Assembly: GCF_019449565.1 (NCBI RefSeq)
Contig: NZ_JAGRPM010000002.1
Span: 1-59,665, forward strand
Reading direction: 5' to 3'
DNA: 59,665 nucleotides
Source of the DNA: Rhodoblastus sp.
Lineage (GTDB): Bacteria; Pseudomonadota; Alphaproteobacteria; Rhizobiales; Beijerinckiaceae
A program made the position numbers and the translations under genes. The notes beneath the pieces were generated by a model. That model was not told where the DNA came from, searched no databases, and saw only the letters and a program-made list of their open reading frames with translations. Shown here piece by piece: positions 18,843-30,283 of this stretch. How positions within the stretch are numbered: position 1 is the first letter of the stretch; each line of letters opens with the position of its first letter.

Positions 18843-20727
<1,885 letters not shown>

Positions 20728-20731
<4 letters not shown>

Positions 20732-21018
20732 CTAAGGTTTTGGAGCCCGAACCGCCAGATGGGCTAGCGGGAGCGGCGCGACGCGCGGAAAAACGATCGC
20801 GCGAGGGAGCGAAGAATCCGGAACCGTCGCTCGGCGCGCGTCTGGGACAGATCGGAATTCTCGGCTGGACCATCGTGCTGCCGACCCTGCTCGGCGTGTT
20901 CATCGGCCGCTGGCTCGACCACACCCTCGCCACGGGCGTATTGTTTTCGGCCCCGCTGATTATGATTGGCGCGATCATCGGCCTGTGGTCGGCATGGAAA
21001 TGGATGCATCGGTCATGA
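20728..21018 (+). CDS. atpQ: N-ATPase AtpQ membrane subunit
   Basis: 96 aa. A basic head is followed by LGQIGILGWTIVLPTLLGVFIG, RWLDHTL and a second hydrophobic segment ending GLWSAWKWM: a two-helix protein of the AtpZ/AtpI-related AtpQ family that occurs only in N-ATPase operons. The role is not firmly known; assembly or ion access has been suggested for the family. Confidence 0.85.
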
Positions 21019-21323
21019 TCGATGCTCTCGTCGCAACGGCGCATGGCGGCGCTTCCTACGCCAACGGATTGAACGCGCTTTTCGGCCTGGCGGTTGGGGC
21101 GCTGCTTGGCTTGGCGCATTTCGGCTCGCTGTGGTGGAATACGCGACTGTATGCTGATGGCGGCTTTCTTCGGGCTTTGGCGGTTCAGCTTGGCCGTTTC
21201 GGTCTGTTGATCGTCGTTCTCGCCGCGCTCGCCAAAATTGGAGCGCCCGCCCTGCTTGGCGGCGCACTCGGCGTGTTTTTTACGCGCGGGCTCCTTCTGC
21301 GCCGCCTCGGGAGAACGAAGTGA
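21015..21323 (+). CDS. atpR: N-ATPase AtpR membrane subunit
   Basis: 102 aa from the ATG at 21015, which overlaps the atpQ stop as ATGA (an earlier in-frame ATG at 20985 is rejected). Three hydrophobic segments with HFGSLWWNTRLYADG between the first and second are typical of AtpR, a subunit specific to N-ATPases. Its stop overlaps the GTG start of atpB. Confidence 0.87.
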   Translation: MIDALVATAHGGASYANGLNALFGLAVGALLGLAHFGSLWWNTRLYADGGFLRALAVQLGRFGLLIVVLAALAKIGAPALLGGALGVFFTRGLLLRRLGRTK

Positions 21324-22027
21324 TCGCTTCGCCGCTCACGCTTGATCCAGTCTTTTCGATCGGTCCCGCGCCGATCACCGAACCGGTTCTCGTCACCTGG
21401 GCGATCATGATCGGCCTCGGCGGTTTCGCCTTCCTCGTGACCCGGCGCCTGAAACTGGTTCCGTCAAAAGCCCAGACGGTGCTTGAAACCGTAGTTGGCG
21501 CAGTCGACGATCAAATTCGCGACACGATGCAGACCGAACCCGCGCGATACCGCGCGCTGATCGGCACAATCTTCCTCTATGTGCTGATCGCCAACTGGTC
21601 GTCGCTGGCGCCCGGCGTCGAACCGCCGACCGCCCATCTTGAAACCGACGCCGCCCTGGCGTTGATTGTGCTTGGAGCGACCATCGTCTTCGGCATTGGA
21701 ACGCGCGGTCTTGGCGGTTATCTGAAAACTTTCGCCGAACCGACCTGGGTGATGATCCCGCTCAATGTCGTCGAACAGATCACGCGCACATTCTCGCTGA
21801 TCGTCCGCTTGTTCGGCAACGTCATGAGCGGCGTCTTCGTCGTCGGCATTGTGCTGACGCTGGCGGGTCTGCTCACGCCGATTCCGCTGATGGCGCTCGA
21901 CCTGCTGACGGGGGCGGTGCAGGCCTATATTTTTGCCGTGCTGGCCACCGTCTTCATCGGCGCCGCCGTTGGTGAAAGCCATGAAATCGCTCTAGAACCA
22001 TCCGAGCAGAAACGGAAGCAGCCATGA
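21320..22027 (+). CDS. atpB: N-ATPase a subunit
   Basis: 235 aa from a GTG start (GTGA overlap with atpR). Hydrophobic throughout; the essential arginine is in SLIVRLFGNVMSG (R163), next to the c ring, and the last helices carry LLTGAVQAYIFAVLATVFIGAA. It forms the ion half-channels of the F0 part. Confidence 0.93.
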   Translation: MIASPLTLDPVFSIGPAPITEPVLVTWAIMIGLGGFAFLVTRRLKLVPSKAQTVLETVVGAVDDQIRDTMQTEPARYRALIGTIFLYVLIANWSSLAPGVEPPTAHLETDAALALIVLGATIVFGIGTRGLGGYLKTFAEPTWVMIPLNVVEQITRTFSLIVRLFGNVMSGVFVVGIVLTLAGLLTPIPLMALDLLTGAVQAYIFAVLATVFIGAAVGESHEIALEPSEQKRKQP

Positions 22028-22269
22028 ATGAGATCCAGATCGTCAGCATATTGGCGGCGGCCATCGCCGTGTCCTTCGGGGCGATCGGCCCGGCACTGGC
22101 GGAGGGGCGCGCCGTCGCGGCGGCGATGGACGCCATCGCGCGACAGCCCGAGGCGGCGGGAACCTTGTCGCGGACTCTGTTCGTCGGCCTGGCGATGATT
22201 GAGACCATGGCGATCTATTGTCTGGTGATCGCGCTGCTGGTCCTGTTCGCCAACCCCTTCGTGAAGTGA
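22024..22269 (+). CDS. atpE: N-ATPase c subunit with Na+-type ligands
   Basis: 81 aa hairpin of two helices. Helix 1 has GPALAEG with E27 at the place of Gln32 of the Ilyobacter tartaricus Na+ c subunit; the loop has ARQPEA; helix 2 has GLAMIETMAIY with E60-T61 where Na+ rings carry Glu65-Ser66. This carboxylate plus hydroxyl arrangement is the Na+ signature of N-ATPases, with an extra acidic residue in helix 1. Ion specificity is inferred from these residues. Confidence 0.93.
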   Translation: MNEIQIVSILAAAIAVSFGAIGPALAEGRAVAAAMDAIARQPEAAGTLSRTLFVGLAMIETMAIYCLVIALLVLFANPFVK

Positions 22270-22282
22270 GCTGCGTTCCGCG

Positions 22283-23032
22283 ATGAAAATAGATTGGTGG
22301 ACGCTTGGGCTTCAGACCGTCAATGTCCTGGTCCTTGTCTGGATCCTGAGCCGCTTTCTGTTCCGTCCCGTCACCGCAATCATCGCGGAGCGTCAAGCCT
22401 CTGCCGCCCGGCTGCTCGACGACGCCCGCGCGGCGCGAGATGCAGCCCTCGTCGAAAAAGCGAAAATCGACGAGGAGGCCGCGCGCCAGGCGGCGGCTCG
22501 CACGGTAGCCTTGACCTCGGCGGCCGCCGAGGCAGCGACGGAGAAGACCGCGCTTCTCGCCGCCGCCAGGATAGAGGCAGAGCAAAAGCGCGTCGCCGCC
22601 GAGACGGAGTTTTTTCTCGCGCGGCAGAGCGAGACAGCCGCGACCGCCGATCGCGCCAGCCTTCTGGCTGTCGACATTGCCTCCAAACTGCTCGACCGCC
22701 TCCCTCCTGAGGCCCGCGTTGTTGGTTTTATCGAGGGAATGGCGAGCCAACTCGGGGCGCTTCCCCCATCCACGCGCCATGACCTCGCCACCAGTGGCGA
22801 AGAAGCTCGGCTCAAGGCGCCACGCGCTCTAACCGACGAGGAATTGAAGGCTTGTGGCGCCGCGTTCTCCCGGGCGATAGGACGACCAGTCATTTTCGCT
22901 GTCGAGATCGACCCCGGCCTCATCGCCGGACTGGAATTCGAGACGCGCCACGCCCTGGTCCGCAACAGTTTTCGATTCGATCTCGACCGGATCGCCACAG
23001 AGTTGACGCGCCATGACCATGCAAGACAATAA
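22283..23032 (+). CDS. atpF: N-ATPase b subunit with delta-like C-terminus
   Basis: 249 aa, longer than an ordinary b subunit. One transmembrane helix (about 10-30) is followed by an Ala/Glu/Arg-rich coiled coil (to about 150). A C-terminal domain then contains [24 protein letters not shown], resembling the end of the delta subunit. This operon has no separate delta gene, as usual in N-ATPases, so the b subunit may supply that contact. The end overlaps atpA by 20 bp. Confidence 0.88.
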   Translation: MKIDWWTLGLQTVNVLVLVWILSRFLFRPVTAIIAERQASAARLLDDARAARDAALVEKAKIDEEAARQAAARTVALTSAAAEAATEKTALLAAARIEAEQKRVAAETEFFLARQSETAATADRASLLAVDIASKLLDRLPPEARVVGFIEGMASQLGALPPSTRHDLATSGEEARLKAPRALTDEELKACGAAFSRAIGRPVIFAVEIDPGLIAGLEFETRHALVRNSFRFDLDRIATELTRHDHARQ

Positions 23033-24554
23033 TTCGGCCGACTGGCTGGGGCGCGCAAGAGAGGCGCTGGCGCGAACGGACCTGTCCGTCCAGGCGCAAT
23101 CCGTTGGCCGCGTCGAGCGGATCGCCGACGGGATTGCGCAGGTTTCGGGACTGCCCGATGTCCGTCTGAACGAGCTCCTCGTTTTCGACGGCGGCTGCGC
23201 GGGATACGCCCTCACGCTTGACGCCGACGCCATCCTTGCTGTGCTCCTTGATGAGGGCGCGGCGATCCAGGCGGGTTCGAAAGTCACAGGAACCGGCGCG
23301 GTGGTCCGCGTGCCCGTCGGCTCCGGTCTGCTTGGACGCGTCGTCGACCCGCTTGGCCGGCCGATCGATCGCGATGAGACCATCGCCGCGGAGGCCCATT
23401 GCCCGATCGAGCGCCCCGCGCCGACCATCATCGAGCGCGATCTGGTTTCAGATCCGATGGAGACGGGCATACTAGTCGTGGATTCGTTGTTCACACTCGG
23501 TCGCGGCCAGCGCGAGCTGATCATCGGCGATCGCGCCACCGGAAAAACGTCGATCGCCGTCGACGCGATCTGCAACCAGAAGAATTCGGACGTGATTTGC
23601 GTCTATGTCGCCGTCGGACAGCGAGCGACTGCTGTCGAACGGGTGATCGAAGCCGTGAGGGCGCATGGCGCCCCGGAACGCTGCATCTTCGTGGTGGCGT
23701 CGGCCGCCGCTTCACCTGGGCTGCAATGGATCGCGCCCTTCGCCGGCTTCACCATCGCCGAATATTTTCGCGATCGGGGGCAGCACGCCTTGATCGTCAT
23801 CGACGATATGACCAAGCATGCGGCGACGCACCGGGAACTGGCGCTGCTCACGCGCGAGCCGCCGGGCCGCGAGGCCTATCCCGGTGACATTTTCTACGTT
23901 CATGCACGGATGCTGGAGCGGGCGGCCAAACTATCGGCGGAACTGGGCGGCGGCTCGCTGACCGCCTTGCCAGTCGCCGAGACCGACGCCGGCAATCTCT
24001 CGGCCTATATCCCCACCAATCTGATTTCGATCACCGACGGCCAGATCGTACTCGACTCGCGCCTGTTCGCCGCAAACCAGCGTCCGGCGGTCGATGTCGG
24101 GACCAGCGTCAGCCGTGTCGGCGGCAAGGCGCAGAAACCGGCGCTGCGCGAAGTCTCAGGCCGCATAAGGCTGGACTACTCGCAATTCCTCGAACTCGAA
24201 ATGTTCACCCGATTCGGCGGCATTTCCGACACCCGCGTCAAAGCGCAAATTACCCGCGGCGAACGTATCCGCGCACTATTGGTTCAGCCTCGACTGGCCA
24301 ATTTGCGGCTCGCCGACCAGACGGCTCTGCTGGCCGCGCTCGCCGAAGGTATTTTCGATGATTTCCCCACCGCGACCGTCGGCATTGTGCGGGCGCGTCT
24401 GCCAACATGGCTCGACGCCCAGGCTGCCGACGCCGTCGCTATGCTGGCGAACACAGGCGTTCTGGACGAAGCTGTCCGGAGGCGGCTGGTTGCGGCCGTG
24501 AGCGCGCTCGGCGCCGATGTCGCCGCAACGGAGCAACCGGAGGCGGCTTTATGA
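23013..24554 (+). CDS. atpA: N-ATPase alpha subunit
   Basis: 513 aa, full length. Walker A is GDRATGKT (172-179); [16 protein letters not shown] and [17 protein letters not shown] are conserved alpha motifs. It is the regulatory nucleotide-binding subunit of F1. Start at 23013 lies inside the end of atpF, and the stop overlaps the atpG start (ATGA). Confidence 0.95.
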   Translation: MTMQDNNSADWLGRAREALARTDLSVQAQSVGRVERIADGIAQVSGLPDVRLNELLVFDGGCAGYALTLDADAILAVLLDEGAAIQAGSKVTGTGAVVRVPVGSGLLGRVVDPLGRPIDRDETIAAEAHCPIERPAPTIIERDLVSDPMETGILVVDSLFTLGRGQRELIIGDRATGKTSIAVDAICNQKNSDVICVYVAVGQRATAVERVIEAVRAHGAPERCIFVVASAAASPGLQWIAPFAGFTIAEYFRDRGQHALIVIDDMTKHAATHRELALLTREPPGREAYPGDIFYVHARMLERAAKLSAELGGGSLTALPVAETDAGNLSAYIPTNLISITDGQIVLDSRLFAANQRPAVDVGTSVSRVGGKAQKPALREVSGRIRLDYSQFLELEMFTRFGGISDTRVKAQITRGERIRALLVQPRLANLRLADQTALLAALAEGIFDDFPTATVGIVRARLPTWLDAQAADAVAMLANTGVLDEAVRRRLVAAVSALGADVAATEQPEAAL

Positions 24555-25435
24555 CGGAACGTTTGAGCGATGTCGAGGCGCGCATCGGCACCGTGCGGCA
24601 GCTCTCCTCGGTGATTGGGGCCATGCGCGGCGTCGCCGCAGCCCGTTCGCGCGAGGCGCGCGGCCATCTTGATGGCGTTCGCGCTTATGCGAAAACCATC
24701 GCCGGGGCGATCGGCCAGATTCTGGCTTTCGCGCCAGAACTTGGACGTACGGACTCGGTTCGAAAAGGGGATGGCTCCCGCGCGATCATTGCTATGGTCG
24801 CCGAACAAGGCTTCGCCGGAGCTTTCAGCGAACGCGTGCTCGACACCGTCCGTCGCCTCGCGGCGACAAACCCGAACCAGGAGACGGAAATCATGCTGAT
24901 CGGCGACCGCGGTCTGATGGTCGCGCAGGAGCGAGGTTTCACTATCGACTGGGCGTCGCCAATGGTCGCCCATGTCGGACAAGCGGCGACGCTGGCCAAT
25001 AAAATTGTCGATGCGCTCTACGCAAGGCTAGACGCGGGACAGGTCACGCGCGTGACGGTGGTCCACGCGATTCCCGACGGATCGAACGCGATCCAGATTG
25101 TCGAGAAAAAGCTGCTGCCGTTCGATTTTGAGCGCGTCCCTGCCAACCTAAACAAAGCGATACCCTTGCTCACTTTGCCGCCGGCAGTTTTGCTGGCCAG
25201 GCTGGTTGAGGAATATGTCTTCGCCGAATTGTGCGAGGCGGCGGTGCTGTCGTTCGCAGCCGAAAACGAGGCCCGAATGCGCGCCATGATCGAGGCGCGC
25301 GCCAATGTCACAAAAACGCTGGACGGCCTGATCTCCCGCTCGCGTCGGTTGCGGCAGGAAGAAATCACGAATGAAATTATTGAATTGGCCGGTGGGGCGC
25401 AGAGCAACGCCAATTCCCGGGCGAGATCAACCTAG
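24551..25435 (+). CDS. atpG: N-ATPase gamma subunit
   Basis: 294 aa from the ATG at 24551 that overlaps the atpA stop; the longer open frame to 24407 is inside atpA and is not used. The N-terminal helix is [22 protein letters not shown] and the C-terminal helix has [20 protein letters not shown] followed by [21 protein letters not shown], both classic gamma motifs of the rotor shaft. It is the last gene of the atpDCQRBEFAG operon. Confidence 0.93.
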   Translation: MTERLSDVEARIGTVRQLSSVIGAMRGVAAARSREARGHLDGVRAYAKTIAGAIGQILAFAPELGRTDSVRKGDGSRAIIAMVAEQGFAGAFSERVLDTVRRLAATNPNQETEIMLIGDRGLMVAQERGFTIDWASPMVAHVGQAATLANKIVDALYARLDAGQVTRVTVVHAIPDGSNAIQIVEKKLLPFDFERVPANLNKAIPLLTLPPAVLLARLVEEYVFAELCEAAVLSFAAENEARMRAMIEARANVTKTLDGLISRSRRLRQEEITNEIIELAGGAQSNANSRARST

Positions 25436-25651
25436 ACCGTATGTTCGCCGGCTAAAGGCGATGGCGGTCCGCCCCACTGCATGTCCCTAATCGAGGATTG
25501 CGCTGGCTCTGCCGACACTCGCCTCTCGACCGAGACAGCCCATGACGAAACCACGGTCATGCGGTAACCAACCCGCGCATGAGAGCTTGCTCAACCGCCG
25601 TCTCAGACCCCGCCTTCTGCCGTGGGCACTGCCGACGATTTCATCGGCGCT

Positions 25652-27073
25652 CTAAAATTTAACAGCAGTGCGTAACCCGAAAACTGCGGCATCACGGATA
25701 CGACCTACGGCCGGGTTTGTAGGATCGATGGCGCCATAGTTGGGATGAAAAATATATTGGAAATCAGGCTGAAGATTCCAGCCGGGAACGAGCGCTACCT
25801 GATAGGTCAACTCAAGCGCCATTTCATAGTCGCGGATTGGTAGAGCGGTATTGGTAAAAAAACTTGCGTCTGCGTCGAGCGCTCTCAGCGAAGGCGAAAT
25901 CGGCGAATAAGCGACCGCTAGACCGAACGTATCGTCCGGCCTCCTGTTCCAAAGACCGATGAAGTTGACGCCGCCTTCGGCATAGAAATTCGCTACATTT
26001 CTGTCCGATGGACTTGCCGAAACACGTGCAAAAGCCCCGATACCCTTTTTTGGATCGTCTCCTGGAAGACGCCAAATCATCTGATCTACGATGCCGTAAA
26101 TGCCGTAATCGCCGAAATGTCGCATCGGCACACCGTTGCTCGACGGATCGGCGAGTGAAAAGCCATTATTGTCGTAACGCTGATCGAGGAATATTTTACC
26201 AACTTGGCGCCAGCCGCCGAATCTGATAGTTCCAGCAAGATTTGGCGAATCTTTTGTCTGATTATATTTGTACTGCGCTTCCGCAATTATAAAGGGTGGA
26301 TCCCCAAGACGGAAATTGATCCCGGCCGGGTCCAAGATTTCCTGCGATCCCCTGAATCTAGCCCCCGAAGTATCGCCATTGAAGATGGCGGCAAGGAAAG
26401 TGATTTGATCGTTCGGGGTCACTTTCAGCCGCACTGCAGGCGCCGCCAGGGGATAGTTGGGTCCCGTGCTTGGCAAGTCCGCCGCCAATATATTCGGCCA
26501 TCCGAACGTCGCGTTGATATATAAAGCGCCGAAATCGCTGATGAAAAATTCAGTGTCCGCGCCTAATTGACCGATACGTATCGATGCCAGGTCCCTAAAA
26601 AACTTTTGTTCAAACCACGCTTCATACAGCCGCGTGGTTGTTCGCGCCTCGATGGAACTGACGGTCAAAACGTTGAAAATGCAACAAGTAGAGAGACCCA
26701 AGCCATTGATTATATAGGAGTTAATATGGAATGAAGCGCCGTTAAGCCCGACAATTTTATTGAGATCGCCATCGAGAGCCGTCTCGATGAGTTGATCGTA
26801 AATCCCTCGCCGTTTGACGCCACCTGTAGGGTTGCCAAATACCTCGCCTGTGTAATTCACTTGCAAATTGTAGCCGAGATCAAACAGCGCCTTCTTGAAC
26901 TCAGCAAGCGCCGTAATGCTTGAGGATACAGAAGGTTGTCCACTTGTCGATGCCTCCGCGGACACCCCTGACGTGGTCTGCGTAGCCTGAACTTGTTGTG
27001 CATGAGCTAAGCCGCTCGTCAGCACAAGTATTACCGCAAGATGGATCGCAAGCCGCAAGCTGCCACTCCTCAC
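25652..27073 (-). CDS. OprB-like carbohydrate-selective porin
   Basis: About 473 aa from a GTG at 27073 that begins a good signal peptide (cleavage near AHA-QQ); a TTG at 27106 would add 11 residues. The body matches OprB-type porins: LAEFKKALFDLGYNLQVNYTGE, TRLYEAWFEQKFF, SIRIGQLGADTEFFISDFGAL, YAEGGVNFIG and a final beta strand ending AVKF. It sits in the outer membrane as a beta-barrel for sugars or other small solutes. The gene is visibly less GC-rich than its neighbours, which suggests separate acquisition. Confidence 0.82.
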   Translation of the reverse strand: MRSGSLRLAIHLAVILVLTSGLAHAQQVQATQTTSGVSAEASTSGQPSVSSSITALAEFKKALFDLGYNLQVNYTGEVFGNPTGGVKRRGIYDQLIETALDGDLNKIVGLNGASFHINSYIINGLGLSTCCIFNVLTVSSIEARTTTRLYEAWFEQKFFRDLASIRIGQLGADTEFFISDFGALYINATFGWPNILAADLPSTGPNYPLAAPAVRLKVTPNDQITFLAAIFNGDTSGARFRGSQEILDPAGINFRLGDPPFIIAEAQYKYNQTKDSPNLAGTIRFGGWRQVGKIFLDQRYDNNGFSLADPSSNGVPMRHFGDYGIYGIVDQMIWRLPGDDPKKGIGAFARVSASPSDRNVANFYAEGGVNFIGLWNRRPDDTFGLAVAYSPISPSLRALDADASFFTNTALPIRDYEMALELTYQVALVPGWNLQPDFQYIFHPNYGAIDPTNPAVGRIRDAAVFGLRTAVKF

Positions 27074-27134
27074 TTTACAGCATTCCCATCCAATCAATTT
27101 CCTCAAGACGGACTACTGTTGCTACCTTCCGATA

Positions 27135-27727
27135 TCACACGGATTTGAAGGCGATAAGACGTAATATCCTACAGATGGCCACAGGGTGGCGCGAATGCTC
27201 GGCGCGACCAGCGGGGCGGCGGCCCGGGCCGACATGCGCCCAGTTTGGGGTTCCCTGCCCAATGAGGTGGTCGAGACCGGCGAGTTGACCGCGCATTTCG
27301 AACGTGACCACCGGCAACGCGACGACAAGGCCGATCCAGAACCGTGTTATCATATCGACGAGTCCCTTACTCGGTTCAGATTCGGCCGTGACCAGTACGG
27401 GATCAAGAGTCGTGCCGCAGATCGGGCGGGTGTAAATCGTTCCCGCGAGCGCGGCAGGAGCCCGCGCCGCCTCAGGCTGCGTAGCACGCCGGATCGGCGA
27501 CGAACTTGCTGCGGCATCCGTCTGAGCAGAAAAATAAGACTGTCCCGCGTGAACGGCCTGGTTTTTGGCGGTCTCTGGGTTCATTTCCATGCCGCAGACG
27601 GGATCCCGCGTTGTTTGCGCGCCCTGCGAAGGATCGACAGATGCGGGATGTTCATGACGGTGCACGTGGCCGTGATGGCCCCCTGGTGGTTATGGGAGTC
27701 GACGACCCCTTTGGTGTCTGGACTCAT
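27135..27727 (-). pseudogene. Decayed N-terminus of a copper P-type ATPase gene
   Basis: The frame starts at 27727 (MSPDTKGVVDSHNH), shifts near 27680 into HRHEHP...DPVCGMEMNPE of a YHS domain, shifts again where the intact gene reads YFCSAGC (here YFSAQTD), has lost most of the CPMHPEI..CPICGM motif (TIYTRPICGTTLDP), and ends after LVDMITRFWIGLVVALPVV, the first membrane helix. The pump core is missing. It is clearly related to the intact gene at 6359-8731. Confidence 0.8.
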
Positions 27728-27780
27728 GGGAGGACCTCCGGACGTTGTCGAGCGAGGGGAGCTTTTCATATGCGCCGTCC

Positions 27781-28170
27781 TCAAATATTAGCGATGACAT
27801 TGCGCAATTTATCGGTCACTTTCCGGGCAATTTCAGCAAGCGCCGGATTGCCCACGCGCTCCATTCCAACTTGCGGATTTATGGCCGCGACCTCGATTTC
27901 ACCGCCACCCAGATCCTGCACAATCACATTGCACGGCAGCATCGTGCCGATCTTGTCCTCTACGGTCAGGGCCTGATGGGCCAAAGAGGGATTGCACGCA
28001 CCCAGGATTCGATAATCGCGGAACTCCGCCCCTAACTTCTGTTTCATCGTCGCTTTGACGTCGATTTCCGTAAGGATGCCGAAGCCTTCAAGCTTGAGAG
28101 CCTCCACTGCTTTGGCCACGATTTGGTCGAAACTGGAACCGGAAATGACTTTGTTGATGTAGTATGTCAT
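27781..28170 (-). CDS. DUF302 family protein
   Basis: 129 aa from the ATG at 28170, which overlaps the stop of the preceding gene (ATGA). It reads ISGSSFDQIVAKAVEALKLEGFGILTEIDV, then FRDYRILGACNPSLAHQAL and LPCNVIVQDLGGGEIEVAAI, matching DUF302. Such proteins are often found with copper, sulfur or respiratory genes; no activity is established. It is the last gene of a three-gene operon with the secreted 189-aa protein and the PS-decarboxylase-like gene. Confidence 0.85.
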   Translation of the reverse strand: MTYYINKVISGSSFDQIVAKAVEALKLEGFGILTEIDVKATMKQKLGAEFRDYRILGACNPSLAHQALTVEDKIGTMLPCNVIVQDLGGGEIEVAAINPQVGMERVGNPALAEIARKVTDKLRNVIANI

Positions 28171-28736
28171 CGTTGATTTCCTTTCGTATCGAGAGGGCAA
28201 GCGTTCCAATTGAGGCTCCGTTCTTGCCCGTCGGTAATATCGCAACGGAAAAGATCATGCTGATGATCGTGCATCGTCATAATCTTTAGTGCGTATGGCT
28301 TCGCGACCGTTTCGCACCAATTGCGAAGGCGCTGCTTGTCGATCATGCCGGGGACGATTGAAAACTCGCTCAGCTTCGCCCGTGCTTGGGACCGCGCGAA
28401 ATCGGCGGCTTGAACTAAAACGGGCGTAATTTCCTCTGGCCGAAGGCCAGCCATGACCTCTTCTTTGATGTGTTGGGCGTAAACGCTCATCGGCCCGAGC
28501 GGTCCGCTCGTTTCCTCCAGGAAACTCGGGCGATCGATTGCGCACATGTTCGTGGTTTGCTGCCCGAGGTACACGACCGACAAGAGCTTGATCTGTCGAT
28601 TGAGATCATTCGCAGACCCCGGCGACGTTACGACAAGGATCAGCCCTGCAACGAGTCCGCAGGTCTGGTAGACGCTCTTCATCGACCATGCGAATGGACT
28701 TTTTATGCGCATCGTAGGATTCATCGGAGGTCCCAT
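28167..28736 (-). CDS. Secreted protein of unknown function
   Basis: 189 aa from ATG 28736, overlapping the upstream stop as TGATG. A hydrophobic segment at about 25-38 ending SPGSA-ND may be a signal peptide; starts at 28724 or 28712 are also possible. The mature part has five Cys (for example NMCAID, RNWCET, LFRCDI, NACPLD) that could form disulfides, and a His/Asp stretch MHDHQHDLF. No family is recognised. Tight coupling to a PSD-like and a DUF302 gene suggests a shared envelope role. Confidence 0.65.
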   Translation of the reverse strand: MGPPMNPTMRIKSPFAWSMKSVYQTCGLVAGLILVVTSPGSANDLNRQIKLLSVVYLGQQTTNMCAIDRPSFLEETSGPLGPMSVYAQHIKEEVMAGLRPEEITPVLVQAADFARSQARAKLSEFSIVPGMIDKQRLRNWCETVAKPYALKIMTMHDHQHDLFRCDITDGQERSLNWNACPLDTKGNQR

Positions 28737-29992
28737 CAATCTGCGGCTCTCGCCAAAAAGGAATTAACTCGCAGCAGAGGTGGATGGGCTTGGTCCAGCT
28801 CGGGGATCGCACCCAAGGCGAAGGCGTCTATGGCGCCGGGACGGAAGAGACAGCATACGGTCGAACCGCCGTACTGGAAGTAGCCGAGTTCATCTCCCTT
28901 GGCCACACGGGCCCCGGCTTTGACGCTTTGATCGATAACGCAGGAGGAAATCTCGCCCATGCCGATCGGCATGACCACCATATGACCGATGGATGGATCG
29001 TCGGCCATGATGTGGATGATCGCCCGTGCGGCGACGTGCGCGAGATAGGCCTGAGAACGGTTGGGGCCGATCGGATCCTCGCCCTCGCTCTCGGCTTCCG
29101 AGAAATAGGTGCCTTCAACCGTTCGCGTTCTCAAAATTGTTCCGCTCACCGGGCTGTGCCAGCGGTGATAATTGAAGGCGCTCAGGAAGGCCTGGTAGAC
29201 CACGCCGCCCACGAAGTCGTCGACGGTGGGATCGCCCGCAAGCATGTCAGTCAGCGAATAGGGCTGGCCCTTGATCCAGAAATCGTCCTGGCGTTTCACG
29301 TTCCTGGCTATGCGATAGGGCCGGGACTCGCAGGGAACGACGGTCACCTTGCCATCGTCCGGCGCAGCCACCGGGCGCACGCCGGACCTGAAGCGGCGAG
29401 TAAAGAAATCGTTCCACGACCGGAAGCCCCAGTGCGGATCGTTCGGATCGTGCTCAAATTGCGCCATGCCGATGCGCGCCTGCGCCGCCTCGGACTTCCA
29501 GCCTTGGGGCGAGTCATTGATTACGTGGAGGGAGGCCTCACTGGTCAAGTACTCGCACCAAACCGAAATGATTTTCCTGACCATGGCGTTGACTGTGGGG
29601 TGGCGGAAGGCGGCGAAGCCCGCGGGCGTTCCCATGCACCAGTCGAGGATCGCATCAAGCGGACAGCCGACATAGGCCGAATCCTCGAATTCCGGCACGT
29701 AGGTGAGGACAGCATTCATCAGACTCAGCATTTGCTCGACGGAGTCCAAATGACGCACCCGGAATTTGCTGGTCCTGGGGACCTGGCCGATCATGCTGGT
29801 GAAATACATGCGCACGATCGGATCGTCGTCGATCAGGTCGGCGAATTCCTCGATCACCGGATGGCGACTCGCTCCCCGCGCGTCCGCCCGCATCTTGAAG
29901 TCGTGGAGCCAGGCCTGTAGGGCTTCCGGCTCCGCCGGGAGCCAATGGCCGATGCGAAACGTCGACTTTCTCGCCCAATGATTACCAGTCAT
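28736..29992 (-). CDS. Phosphatidylserine decarboxylase-like protein
   Basis: 418 aa. The C-terminal half is a PS-decarboxylase domain: FNYHRWHSPVSGTI, VMPIGMGEISSCVI, GDELGYFQYGGSTV. The GGST motif at 375-378 is the self-cleavage site that creates the pyruvoyl cofactor (Ser377). The N-terminal half (about 1-170) is the extra domain found in this long subfamily rather than in housekeeping Psd (WNDFFTRRFRSGVRPV bridges the two). The substrate may be PS or another amino acid-type compound. It is the first gene of the PSD/unknown/DUF302 operon. Confidence 0.85.
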   Translation of the reverse strand: MTGNHWARKSTFRIGHWLPAEPEALQAWLHDFKMRADARGASRHPVIEEFADLIDDDPIVRMYFTSMIGQVPRTSKFRVRHLDSVEQMLSLMNAVLTYVPEFEDSAYVGCPLDAILDWCMGTPAGFAAFRHPTVNAMVRKIISVWCEYLTSEASLHVINDSPQGWKSEAAQARIGMAQFEHDPNDPHWGFRSWNDFFTRRFRSGVRPVAAPDDGKVTVVPCESRPYRIARNVKRQDDFWIKGQPYSLTDMLAGDPTVDDFVGGVVYQAFLSAFNYHRWHSPVSGTILRTRTVEGTYFSEAESEGEDPIGPNRSQAYLAHVAARAIIHIMADDPSIGHMVVMPIGMGEISSCVIDQSVKAGARVAKGDELGYFQYGGSTVCCLFRPGAIDAFALGAIPELDQAHPPLLRVNSFLARAAD

Positions 29993-30111
29993 CGAATTCT
30001 CGCTGTTGACTGTTTGGAGTTGAACACTTGTGTTTCTTCCAAATGCCCGAAGGTGGATGGTGCCTCTTTTGCCGAAGTGAGCCTTCTACTCGCGCCCAAA
30101 AAGGCTTAGCG

Positions 30112-30283
30112 TTTTTCCGGGACGCCATCGCCAAGCAAGACGCCGTCGCCATGATTCCTCCGAGAAAAACGTCGCCGTGGGTCGCGTGCGATTACGCTCT
30201 CTACTGCGAGCGCAACCTGATGGAACGCTTCTTTCTGAAAGTGAGGCACCTTAGCCGCGTCACCACCCGCTATGAGCCAGGCC
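30112..30283 (+). mobile_element. IS5-family transposase 3' remnant
   Basis: Codons for FFRDAIAKQDAVAMIPPRK, then CDYALYCERNLMERFFLK and VRHLSRVTTRYEP match the conserved end of IS5-type transposases (usual pattern YRERNLxERFFxKLKHFRRxATRY). The rest of the element is missing. Its right end runs into the tail of the leftward small secreted gene at 30260. Confidence 0.7.
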
